DNA from: Solihabitans fulvus
Lineage (GTDB): Bacteria; Actinomycetota; Actinomycetes; Mycobacteriales; Pseudonocardiaceae
DNA: 64,000 nt
NCBI RefSeq assembly: GCF_008386585.1
Contig: NZ_VUOB01000002.1
Location: forward strand, 111,058-175,057
Direction: 5' to 3'
The translations under genes were made by a program, and so were the position numbers. Positions within the stretch are counted from its first letter, which is position 1. Each line of letters opens with the position of its first letter. Below the pieces are notes generated by a model. That model searched no databases and was not told the origin of the DNA. It was given only the letters and a program-made list of their open reading frames with translations. Shown piece by piece: positions 27,101 through 34,888 of this stretch.

Positions 27101-27698
27101 GGGCGAGGATCGCGATGACGGAGCCGATCTCCCGTCCGCCGTCGCGCAGCCATTCCCAGATGTCCGCGCCGTTCGTGGTCCGGCTCGGGCCGTAGCCGAC
27201 GGGGTTGGTGCTCGGCCGCACCGCCGGATCGGTGTCCAGGGCGAGACGGACGTAGATGTCCTTCATCTCCAAGGTGAACTCGGCCTTGGTGGTGACGCCC
27301 TTGAGGTCCACATACCGCGTCTCCGCGGCGACGTAGCGGAGGTAGTACCGGGTGTAGGGGGAGAGGAGTCGTTGCACCGCCCCGTCGAAGGCGTCGGCGG
27401 CGCGGGCGCTCCATCTGCTGCGGAGCTGGGTCACCACTGCGGCCGCGAATCCCACCAGCAGCACGCCGAACTCGTAGGCGAGGGTGAGCGCGACCGTGAG
27501 GGGCGGGTGGTCGCGCAGGGCGGGAATGCCGGCAATGCAGCCAACCGGGACACCGACGGCGGCCAGAACAGTCACGGCTGCTTTCGGTAAACCGGAGGTC
27601 ATCGCGGTCGTTACCCCCTGCTGAGGTACCCGTGGTGACTTCGTATCGCCGATCATCGCGCCCCCGTTACCGGCGGCGTCGGCGGCGCGCGCGGGCAC
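24111..27698 (-). CDS. membrane NACHT NTPase / FGE-like module / sugar-1-phosphate transferase fusion
   Basis: 1195 residues. Order: two membrane helices (about 38-92); NACHT NTPase with P-loop APPGRGKTT (199-207), Walker B [10 protein letters not shown] (282-291), sensor [10 protein letters not shown] and helical STAND-type region to about 560; FGE/SUMF-like module (about 640-740: [27 protein letters not shown]); helical linker; then from about 995 a complete bacterial sugar-transferase domain with membrane anchor ([19 protein letters not shown]), KFRSM, the catalytic Asp-Glu in [24 protein letters not shown] and [13 protein letters not shown]. Such transferases move sugar-1-phosphate onto undecaprenyl phosphate. 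NACHT proteins are regulated switches, many of them anti-phage. I do not know this combination. GAGGTGG precedes the GTG. A LexA-like gene 36 bp upstream suggests co-transcription. Confidence 0.85.
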   Translation of the reverse strand: [1195 protein letters not shown]

Positions 27699-27734
27699 GC
27701 CGAACCACCTCGCGAGGACGGGGTCGAGAGCGGG

Positions 27735-28397
27735 TCAGACGCTGCGCAGCACCGAGACGACGGCGCCGAGCACGACGGCCCGATCGCCGTCGATGACCTC
27801 GTAGGCCGGGTTGCGCGGTTCGAGGAAGACGTGGCCGTTGCGGCGCCGGTACACCTTGACCGTGGCCTCGTCGTCGATCATCGCGGCGACGATCTGGCCA
27901 GAATGCGCCTCCGGCTGCTGGCGCACCACGACGATGTCGCCGTCACAGATCGCGGCGTCGACCATCGAGTCGCCGCGCACGCGCAGGCCGAAGACGTTGC
28001 CGCGCCCGGTGAGTTCGCGGGGCAGCGTCAGGATGTCGTCGACGTGCTCCTCGGCCGGGATGGGGGTTCCGGCCGCGATGTTGCCGACCACGGGCACCGG
28101 CACCGAGTCGCTTGCCGAGTCCTGTGTGGCCGGTTGACGCAGGAACACCCGGACGTCGATCGGGCGGGACATCGTGCTGCTGCGACGCAGGAAACCCTTG
28201 TCCTCGAGACTCGCGAGGTGTTTGGACACAGAGGACGACGACCGCAGGCCGACCGCGTCGCCGATCTGTCGAGTGCTCGGCGAGTACCCGTGCCGCACCA
28301 CCCAGTCCTGGATCGTGGCCAGGATGTGCTGCTGACGTTGCGGCAGCTCCGAGGCGTCCAGGTGCTCGAACGCAGCACGATCGTCGTAGGCGGTCAC
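27735..28397 (-). CDS. LexA-like autocleaving repressor
   Basis: 220 residues from the GTG at 28397; a longer frame to 28436 would start upstream of the predicted -10. N-terminal winged helix (QRQQHILATIQDWVVRHGYSPSTRQIGDAVGLRSSSSVSKHLASLE) and S24 peptidase domain with cleavage site Ala109-Gly110 (NIAAGTP), catalytic Ser144 (RGDSMVDAAICDGD) and Lys181 (EATVKVYRRR). All self-cleavage residues are intact, so RecA-stimulated derepression is expected. It may be the host LexA or a paralogue. Canonical lexA usually sits near nrdR or a LysM gene, so its position directly in front of the NACHT-transferase argues for a dedicated paralogue. That remains open. Confidence 0.85.
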   Translation of the reverse strand: MTAYDDRAAFEHLDASELPQRQQHILATIQDWVVRHGYSPSTRQIGDAVGLRSSSSVSKHLASLEDKGFLRRSSTMSRPIDVRVFLRQPATQDSASDSVPVPVVGNIAAGTPIPAEEHVDDILTLPRELTGRGNVFGLRVRGDSMVDAAICDGDIVVVRQQPEAHSGQIVAAMIDDEATVKVYRRRNGHVFLEPRNPAYEVIDGDRAVVLGAVVSVLRSV

Positions 28398-28406
28398 CCT
28401 GGCAAT

Positions 28407-28426
28407 GGTATAGGCACTCGATCGAG
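28407..28426 (-). promoter_or_regulatory. putative leaderless promoter and palindrome of the LexA-like gene
   Basis: On the minus strand a TATACC hexamer (28407-28412) ends 9 bases before the GTG at 28397, the spacing of a -10 box for a leaderless mRNA. Just upstream lies the perfect 10-bp palindrome CTCGATCGAG (28417-28426). It is not the classical actinobacterial SOS box (CGAAC-N4-GTTCG). It could be the site of this repressor if its specificity differs. Confidence 0.4.
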
Positions 28427-28561
28427 GCCGGCTCACCGGCTCGAACTCGTCGCTCCGTCACATCTCGCCGCCGCCCGTCACATCTCGCCGCCGCCGTCCG
28501 TCATAGCGGCGGCACCGTCACCGGAGGGTGCGCGCGATCGAGTTCCGAAGTGAGGATGATC

Positions 28562-30022
28562 ATGTCTCAGCGGGTCGAAACCACCGTGGCCGGGCAGGTC
28601 GACGGGCCGCCGGACGGCCGCCGGCTCGGGCTCGCGTTGCTCGTCATCGCGGCGGCGCAGCTCCTGCTCGTGTTGGACGGCACCATCGTGACCGTTGCCC
28701 TGCCCCGGATCCGGGACGCACTGTCCATGCCGGACGCCGACCTGAACTGGGTGCTCACCGCGTACGCGCTGGCGTTCGGCGGACTGCTGCTGGTCGGCGG
28801 CCGCGCCGGCGACCTGTTCGGCCGCAGGCGGGTGTTCCGCGTCGGGTTGGTGGTGTGTGTCGGGGCCTCGCTGCTCGGCGGCCTGGCCACCAACGGGACG
28901 ATGCTGATCACCGCCAGGGCGCTCCAGGGCGTCGGCGCCGCGATCGCCGCGCCAACGGCGCTGTCCCTGCTGGCAACGACCTTTCCGGCCGGGGCGGCGC
29001 GCAACCGGGCGCTCGGCGTGTACGGCGCGATGGGCGGGCTCGGGTCGGTGGTCGGGCTGCTGCTCGGCGGCGCGCTCACCGAATACCTGAACTGGCGCTG
29101 GATCCTGTTCGTGAACGTCCCGATCGCCGTGGCGATCCTGGTCGGCACCAGGGCGTTGGTCGAGGGTGACCGGGAACGCGGCGGGCTCGACCTGGCCGGC
29201 GCGATTACCGCGACGCTCGGCCTCGGCTCGCTGGTCTACGCGATCAACCGGGCGGGCCTGCATGGGTGGACCGACGGCGTGGCCGTCACCTTCGACGTGG
29301 TCGCCGTCGTACTGCTGACCGCCTTCGTCGTCCTCCAACGCCGCGGCCCGAACCCGATGGTGCCGCCGAGGGTGCTGGCCGATCGCGGCAGGCTGGCCGC
29401 GAACCTCGTCAACTTCCTTGTCGGCGCTGGCATGTTGGCCACGTTCTACTTCCTCACCCTCTACCTCCAGGCGGTGCGGGGCTACGCGCCGATGCTCACC
29501 GGCGTGGTCTACCTGCCCTTCGCCGTCGGCATGCTGGTCGCGGCGGGCGCGATCGGTCCGCTGCTGCTCGCCCGCACGTCCGGGCGGGTGGTCATCATGG
29601 TGGGGATGCTGCTCGCCGCGGTCGGCATGGCCTGGTTCGGCCTGCTCACCCCGGACCAGAACCCCTTCACGGTGCTGCTGCCCGCGCAGCTGGTCACCGG
29701 ACTCGGCCTCGGACTCGCCTTCGTCGCCGTCACCATCGCCGGCGTGCACGGCGTCGACCCCTCGGACACCGGCGTCGCGTCCGGGCTGGTCAACACCACC
29801 CAGCAGATCGGTGGCGCGCTCGGACTCGCCGTCCTGGCCGCCGTCGCCACCTCGGCGACGGCGCACCAGCCGGCCGGCACCGCGCCGCGCGACGCCCTCA
29901 CCCACGGCTACACCACTGGGATTCTCGCCGGCGGCGCGCTGTACCTGGTCGCGCTGTTCGTCGCGGCGTTCGCGCTCGGCCCGCGCGCGGATCGTCGCGG
30001 CGCTCGTGCCGGGCGACGCTGA
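28562..30022 (+). CDS. MFS drug transporter of the EmrB/QacA (DHA2) family
   Basis: 486 residues from the second ATG (28562), which has GTGAGG at the right spacing; another ATG lies 6 bp upstream. About 14 membrane helices. Motifs include LDGTIVTVALPRIRDALSM in helix 1 (the DHA2 pattern), GRAGDLFGRRRVF in loop 2-3 and ALGVYGAMGGLGSVVGLLLGG (motif C, typical of antiporters). It probably exports drugs or a secondary metabolite with proton exchange. Upstream (28457-28503) is a 20-bp direct repeat, CCGTCACATCTCGCCGCCGC. Confidence 0.9.
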   Translation: MSQRVETTVAGQVDGPPDGRRLGLALLVIAAAQLLLVLDGTIVTVALPRIRDALSMPDADLNWVLTAYALAFGGLLLVGGRAGDLFGRRRVFRVGLVVCVGASLLGGLATNGTMLITARALQGVGAAIAAPTALSLLATTFPAGAARNRALGVYGAMGGLGSVVGLLLGGALTEYLNWRWILFVNVPIAVAILVGTRALVEGDRERGGLDLAGAITATLGLGSLVYAINRAGLHGWTDGVAVTFDVVAVVLLTAFVVLQRRGPNPMVPPRVLADRGRLAANLVNFLVGAGMLATFYFLTLYLQAVRGYAPMLTGVVYLPFAVGMLVAAGAIGPLLLARTSGRVVIMVGMLLAAVGMAWFGLLTPDQNPFTVLLPAQLVTGLGLGLAFVAVTIAGVHGVDPSDTGVASGLVNTTQQIGGALGLAVLAAVATSATAHQPAGTAPRDALTHGYTTGILAGGALYLVALFVAAFALGPRADRRGARAGRR

Positions 30023-30090
30023 ACCCGTCCGCCGCGCTCGCGCGGACGCGGTGATTTCGATCGAAATCTGAAGCAGTGAAAGGAACTGAC

Positions 30091-31083
30091 ATGTCAATTG
30101 ACCGAAGGAAGGCGCTCGCGCTCGGCGCCGGCGTGGCGGCGTTGGCGGCGGCCGGCGGCATGACCGGCGGCATGACCGGTGCGTCGGCGGCGGCCGGGCA
30201 AGACGTGCCGAGCGACCGGGAGCTGGCCGCGTCGCTGCCCGGCGGGTTCCGCAGCGCGCACGCGACGGTGAACGGCACGCGGCTGCACTATGTGGCCGGT
30301 GGGGAGGGCGAGCCGCTGTTCCTGCTGCCGGGCTGGCCCGCGACGTGGTGGAGCTACCGCAAGGTCATGCCGACCCTGGCCAGCCGCTACCGGGTCGTCG
30401 TCGTCGACCTTCGCGGCATGGGCAGCTCCGCCAAGCCGCAGGACGGCTTCGACAAGAAGACGATGGCGCGGGACGTCCGCGAGCTGGCGCGCCAGCTCGG
30501 GTACGACAGCGTGCACATCGCCGGGCACGACATCGGCGCGATGGTGGCGTTCAGCTTCGCCGCCAATCATCCCGAGGCGACGCGCACGGTGACGCTGCTC
30601 GACGTCCTGCACCCCGACGACGGGCTCTACGAGCTGCGGATGTTGCGGCGTCCCGACGGCCCCATCAGCATGTGGTGGATGGCGTTCAACCAGGTGCCGC
30701 TGCTGCCGGAGCAGCTGCTCGCCGGCCGAGCCAGGCACCTGATCGACTGGCACTACGGCATCGGGCTCGTCGATCAGTCCACTGTGGGCGATCGCGATCG
30801 CGCGGTCTTCGCGCACGCCTACAACACCGAGGAGGACGTCCGGTGTGGAAACGGCTGGTACAAGGCGTTTCAGCAGGACATCGAAGATATGCGGAGCTAT
30901 CCCAAGGTGACCGCGCCGCTGCTCGGCCTGGCCTCGCCGTTCGCGTACCCGTGGTTCCAGGGCACCCTGCCGAGGATCGCCACCGACGTCCGGGGCGTGG
31001 TGAAGTTCGAGAAGTCCCTGCACTGGCTGTGCGACGAGGAACCGGAGCTGGTCTGCCGCTCGCTGCTGGGCTTCATCGGCTGA
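30091..31083 (+). CDS. Tat-exported alpha/beta hydrolase (epoxide-hydrolase-like)
   Basis: 330 residues from the ATG at 30091 behind AAAGGA. The N-terminus has a twin-arginine signal (SIDRRKALALGAGVAALAAAGG). The hydrolase fold shows the oxyanion motif PGWPATWWSYRKVMPTLA, VVVDLRGMGSS and the nucleophile elbow GHDIGAMVAFSFA with Asp instead of Ser, as in epoxide hydrolases and haloalkane dehalogenases. The catalytic His is in SLHWLCDEEPE. No clear lid Tyr pair was assigned. It lies 68 bp after the MFS gene, possibly co-transcribed. Confidence 0.85.
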   Translation: MSIDRRKALALGAGVAALAAAGGMTGGMTGASAAAGQDVPSDRELAASLPGGFRSAHATVNGTRLHYVAGGEGEPLFLLPGWPATWWSYRKVMPTLASRYRVVVVDLRGMGSSAKPQDGFDKKTMARDVRELARQLGYDSVHIAGHDIGAMVAFSFAANHPEATRTVTLLDVLHPDDGLYELRMLRRPDGPISMWWMAFNQVPLLPEQLLAGRARHLIDWHYGIGLVDQSTVGDRDRAVFAHAYNTEEDVRCGNGWYKAFQQDIEDMRSYPKVTAPLLGLASPFAYPWFQGTLPRIATDVRGVVKFEKSLHWLCDEEPELVCRSLLGFIG

Positions 31084-31172
31084 CCGCGCCCCGGCTACCG
31101 TCCACGTCGGCGCGCCCGGGTCCGTCCGGCGCGCCGGCTTCGCCGTTGTCCACCTCGAACGAACGGAGCTCC

Positions 31173-31952
31173 ATGACCGACGACACGTTCCTCGACCAGG
31201 TCGCTGACCGACTCGCGGCCCTGCCCGCCGTCGACGCCGTCACCCTCGGCGGCTCGCGCGCCCAGGGCACCAGCACCCCGGACAGCGACTGGGACCTCGC
31301 CGTCTACTACCGCGGCGGTTTCGACCCGGCCGATCTGCGCGCGATCGGTTGGGACGGCGAGGTTTCCGACCTCGGCGCCTGGGGTGGCGGCGTCTTCAAC
31401 GGCGGGGCGTGGCTCACGATCGACGGCAGGCCCGTCGACGTGCACTACCGCGATCTCGACGTCGTGGAACACGAACTGGCCGAGGCCGGGCAGGGCCGTT
31501 TCCACTGGGAGCCGCTGATGTTCCACCTCGCGGGCATTCCCAGCTATCTGGTGGTCGCCGAACTCGCCGTCAACCAGGTGCTGCGCGGCAGCCTGCCGCG
31601 CCCCGAGTTCCCGCAGGCATTGCGGGACAAGGCTCCGGGCGAGTGGCGGGGCAGGGCTGCCGCGACGATCGCCTACGCGAAGGGCGCGTACGTCCGGCGC
31701 GGCCAGGCCACCGAGGTCGCCGGCGCGGTGGCCACCGCCGCGATGCAGACGGCGCACGCGGTGCTGGCCGCGCGCGGCGAGTGGGTCACCAACGAGAAGC
31801 GGCTGCTCCAGCGGGCGGGCCTGCGCGGCACGGACGCGATCGTCGCCGCGCTCCGGCCGGACCCTGCCACCCTGTCCCGGGCGGTTGCCGAGGCCGAGCA
31901 GTTGTTCGAGGCCGCCGCTCGGCGTGGATCTGGCGATGATCCTGCGTGCTGA
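31173..31952 (+). CDS. nucleotidyltransferase-domain protein
   Basis: 259 residues from the ATG at 31173. Has the minimal nucleotidyltransferase motif GGSRAQGTSTPDSDWDLAVYY (GS-x8-D-x-D) and the third acidic strand GRPVDVHYRDLDVVEH, followed by an all-helical C-terminal domain. It resembles aminoglycoside-nucleotidyltransferase-like and DUF4037-type proteins, which transfer NMP groups to small molecules or proteins. The substrate is unknown. Confidence 0.82.
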   Translation: MTDDTFLDQVADRLAALPAVDAVTLGGSRAQGTSTPDSDWDLAVYYRGGFDPADLRAIGWDGEVSDLGAWGGGVFNGGAWLTIDGRPVDVHYRDLDVVEHELAEAGQGRFHWEPLMFHLAGIPSYLVVAELAVNQVLRGSLPRPEFPQALRDKAPGEWRGRAAATIAYAKGAYVRRGQATEVAGAVATAAMQTAHAVLAARGEWVTNEKRLLQRAGLRGTDAIVAALRPDPATLSRAVAEAEQLFEAAARRGSGDDPAC

Positions 31953-32009
31953 CGGCGGCAGACCCGTACCCTACGGCAGGTCACTGACCGGAAGTGGGGG
32001 AGTAGCCGG

Positions 32010-32609
32010 ATGCAGCCTGGCGAGCACGGTTCACCGCAGCAGGACTTACCGCGGCAGGACTACCAACACCAGGGCCATCCCCAACAGGGATATCAGCAGC
32101 CCCAGGGTTGGCCGCAGCCGGGCATGGTTCCGCAGCCGATCGGCCAGGCGCCGACGGGCGGTGGCTGGGGGATGCCGCAGGGCAAACCGAGGACCAGCAC
32201 ACCCGTCGGCGTCGTCGCCGGGCTGCTCGCGCTGGTCGCCGCCGGCCTACTGGTGTGGTTCGCGGTCCTCAACATCTCCTACGCCCAAGGGGACTTCGCG
32301 TCGTCGGGCATGGCATGGCTGAATGTGGTCCAGGCGTTCGTCTCCGCCGCCCTGCTGGGGTGGCTTGGGGTGTACATGTTCACCCGCATCGCAGGCGTCG
32401 CCTGGATTCTGGCCGCCCTCTGCGTGCTGCTCGCGGTGCTGACCGTCGCCTTCCAGCCGCTGCGGGGCGCGGTGAGCTTCAGCGCCCAGTTCGACTTCGT
32501 GTTCGGCTTCCACAAGACGAACGGTGTGGCGATCGGCCTCGCCACCATCCTTGAGCTGCTGACCGCGATCGTCGCCGTCGTCGCGGGGGCCACCAACCGG
32601 TCGAGATGA
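32010..32609 (+). CDS. membrane protein with Gln/Pro-rich N-terminus
   Basis: 199 residues. A low-complexity cytoplasmic head (PQQDLPRQDYQHQGHPQQGY, then QPQGWPQPG) is followed by four hydrophobic helices (VAGLLALVAAGLLVWFAVL, AWLNVVQAFVSAALLGWLG, WILAALCVLLAVLTVAF, GLATILELLTAIVAVVAG). Function unknown. The last 363 bp overlap the 3' end of the convergent MFS gene on the other strand. Confidence 0.72.
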   Translation: MQPGEHGSPQQDLPRQDYQHQGHPQQGYQQPQGWPQPGMVPQPIGQAPTGGGWGMPQGKPRTSTPVGVVAGLLALVAAGLLVWFAVLNISYAQGDFASSGMAWLNVVQAFVSAALLGWLGVYMFTRIAGVAWILAALCVLLAVLTVAFQPLRGAVSFSAQFDFVFGFHKTNGVAIGLATILELLTAIVAVVAGATNRSR

Positions 32610-33833
32610 ACGGGACAGGGTCAAGGCCTGCGCACGCATCGCGGGGACCAGCACGGGTAGCGCGGCCAGCAGCGCGATCCCGCGCAGCACACCAGCGACG
32701 GGATAGGGCGCGCGCAGCCCGAACCCGTGTGCGAGCAGCCCGCCGGTGAGCGCGCCGAGCGGAATGAGCCCCCAGCCGAGCATCTTGTAGACGCTGGTGA
32801 CGCGGCCGAGCAGGGACGGCGGCACGAGCTGCTGCCGGACGCTGACGGTCACGATGTTCCACAGCGTGGTGGCGAATCCGTTCACCGCGAGGAATGCGCC
32901 GAGCGCGACCGCGTTCGGGCTCAGTCCGATGCCGACGAACGCGACGACATTGGTGGCCAGCGCGGTCAGCAATGCTGGGAGCGCGCCGATCCTGCCGACG
33001 ACGCGGGCGTTCACCAGGCCGCCGATGACGCTGCCGAGCGCGGCCCCGGTGAGCAGCAGGCCGTAGCCGCGAGTGTCGAGTCGCAGTTCCTGGGTGGCGA
33101 GCAGCACCAGCGTCACGTTGGCGAGTTGGCCGCAGAAGGTGTTGACACCGAGCAGGACCGCCAGCGTCCGCAGCAACCGGTGCCGGCCAAGCCAGCGCAG
33201 TCCGTCGACGACGGCGACGCGCCCCCGCACCTGCGCGTCGCGCCGGGGCGACCGCCGGGGCAGCGTCGCCAGCAGGACGGCGGACAGGACGAACGAGGCG
33301 GCGTCCACCCCGAACGGCAGTGCCGCCGCGAGCGCGAACAGCACACCGCCGGCGGGCGGTCCCGCGAACTGCTGGCCAACGACGGTGATCGTCTGTTGGT
33401 TGCCGTTCGCCCTGTGCAGCAAGGGCTTCGACACGAGGTCCGGCAGGGTCGCCTGGGCGGCGTTGCCGAACACGACGTCGCACGCGCCGAGACCGAAGGC
33501 CACGACGGCGAGCGCCGGGATGCCGACCGCGCCGATCGCCGCCATGGCCGCGAGCGCGCCGACGATCACCGCCTGGATCGCCTGCGACCGCCACATGAGG
33601 GCGACCCGGTCGTGCCGGTCGACGAGCGATCCAGTCGGCAGCGACAGCAGCAGCCAGGGCAGGTACGCCGCGGTCGAGACGAGCGAGACGAGCCGGGGGT
33701 CGCGGGTGATCGTGACAGCCAGCAGCGGCACCGCCGCCGTGAACACGCCGTTGCCGACACTGTCGATCCCGGTGGCGCACCACAACCGCCAGTAGGCCGG
33801 GGAAAGGCGCGGCGCGGCCGCGGTCTGCGTCAT
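32247..33833 (-). CDS. MFS transporter with antisense-derived C-terminal tail
   Basis: 528 residues as an open frame. About 400 residues form a 12-helix MFS exporter of the enterobactin-exporter/MFS_3 group (SLPTGSLVDRHDRVALMWRSQ, GVDAASFVLSAVLLATL, SVIGGLVNARVVG). After LSRSSRPVGGPRDDGDD the frame continues for about 125 more residues without a stop, through the complement of the neighbouring membrane-protein gene, as hydrophilic low-complexity sequence. Either the true stop has been lost or the tail is tolerated. The family normally ends near residue 400-410. It is divergent from the regulator at 33902. Confidence 0.8.
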   Translation of the reverse strand: MTQTAAAPRLSPAYWRLWCATGIDSVGNGVFTAAVPLLAVTITRDPRLVSLVSTAAYLPWLLLSLPTGSLVDRHDRVALMWRSQAIQAVIVGALAAMAAIGAVGIPALAVVAFGLGACDVVFGNAAQATLPDLVSKPLLHRANGNQQTITVVGQQFAGPPAGGVLFALAAALPFGVDAASFVLSAVLLATLPRRSPRRDAQVRGRVAVVDGLRWLGRHRLLRTLAVLLGVNTFCGQLANVTLVLLATQELRLDTRGYGLLLTGAALGSVIGGLVNARVVGRIGALPALLTALATNVVAFVGIGLSPNAVALGAFLAVNGFATTLWNIVTVSVRQQLVPPSLLGRVTSVYKMLGWGLIPLGALTGGLLAHGFGLRAPYPVAGVLRGIALLAALPVLVPAMRAQALTLSRSSRPVGGPRDDGDDRGQQLKDGGEADRHTVRLVEAEHEVELGAEAHRAPQRLEGDGQHREQHAEGGQNPGDACDAGEHVHPKPPQQGGGDERLDHIQPCHARRREVPLGVGDVEDREPHQ

Positions 33834-33901
33834 GCCGGAATCGTGGCGAGCCGGAGTGCCAGTCGGACACTGTTTAGCTCGGTGCTACATACTTGGCCGC
33901 G

Positions 33902-34888
33902 GTGACCCTGACGATCGAACTGGGCGTGGCGGAGTTGGCGGCGACCCGCTTCGCGATCTCGCCGCTGTCGGAAACGGTGGCCTGCCTCCAGCAGGTGGCA
34001 GGCCGCGACCGGCACGCGGTCAACCTGCCGTGGCTGCGGTGGGCGCAGGACGAACTCGGCCGCGAACCGCTCGATCTCGCGCGGACCTGGCCGCTGATCG
34101 TGAACGACCGGCGCAGCTGGCCGGAGTTCCTCGTCCCCGCTCCGCGCGACCAGGGGGCGTCCATCGAGGACGATCTGGCCGCGGTGCTGCGGACCACCGC
34201 GCGTCAGGTGCGGGCCAGTCTCCGCCGCGTGTTCGGCGACGACCTCCCGGACGCCGCCGCTGCGCTCGCCGCGCGTCCGGCGGCGGGCCTGCGCGCGATC
34301 GTCGCGGAACTGCGGGCGGCGCACGACCGTCTCGTCGCGCCGCACTGGCCGAGGATCCGAGCGGTTCTCGACGCGGACGTCGCGCACCGCGCCAGGCAGC
34401 TGGCCGCCGGTGGCGCCGAGAGGTTGTTCGCCGACCTGCATCCGGACCTGCGCTGGAGCGAGGGCTGGCTCAGGCTGGCCGGAGAACGCTGGCGACCCGA
34501 GCGCGTGGTGAATCGCGGTCCTGGCGGCCTTGTCCTCATCCCGGTCGTCCTCGGCCCCTCGCACGTGCTGATCAAGAAGAGCACGTCGACGCAGACCACC
34601 GTGCGGTATCCGGCGCGCGGCACTGGTGCACTGTGGACGGCGGGGACGCGGCCGCCGTCGGGCAGCGCGGTCCGGCTGCTCGGCCGGCCGCGAGCCGAAC
34701 TGCTCCAGGCGCTGTGTTCGCCCGCGACCACCACCGACCTGGCCCGTGCGCTCGGCGTCACCCCGAGCGCCGTGTCCCAGCACCTCGGCGTCCTGCGCGA
34801 CAGCGGGCTGGTCGCGCGCGAGCGCGCCGGACGCCACGTCCTGTACCTGACGACCGCCCTCGGCGCTGCCCTGCTCCGCCGGTCATGA
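33902..34888 (+). CDS. ArsR-type regulator with DUF5937 domain
   Basis: 328 residues from a GTG; an upstream TTG at 33893 is also in frame. A long N-terminal DUF5937 domain (TIELGVAELAATRFAISPLSETVACLQ) is followed by a C-terminal winged helix (LLQALCSPATTTDLARALGVTPSAVSQHLGVLRDSGLVARERAGRHVLYL) of ArsR type. No metal-binding Cys cluster is seen. A CATACT hexamer just upstream suggests a leaderless transcript. It is divergent from the MFS gene by about 70 bp, so it probably represses that exporter and itself. Confidence 0.82.
   Translation: MTLTIELGVAELAATRFAISPLSETVACLQQVAGRDRHAVNLPWLRWAQDELGREPLDLARTWPLIVNDRRSWPEFLVPAPRDQGASIEDDLAAVLRTTARQVRASLRRVFGDDLPDAAAALAARPAAGLRAIVAELRAAHDRLVAPHWPRIRAVLDADVAHRARQLAAGGAERLFADLHPDLRWSEGWLRLAGERWRPERVVNRGPGGLVLIPVVLGPSHVLIKKSTSTQTTVRYPARGTGALWTAGTRPPSGSAVRLLGRPRAELLQALCSPATTTDLARALGVTPSAVSQHLGVLRDSGLVARERAGRHVLYLTTALGAALLRRS

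Noticed and set aside
24831..27590. 919-residue plus-strand open frame opposite the NACHT protein
   Set aside because: Low-complexity antisense translation without motifs; the minus strand carries P-loop and Walker B motifs.
28398..28436. Upstream GTG at 28436 as the start of the LexA-like protein
   Set aside because: The TATACC hexamer and palindrome lie inside that extension; a leaderless start at 28397 fits the promoter better, and homologues begin close to the helix-turn-helix.
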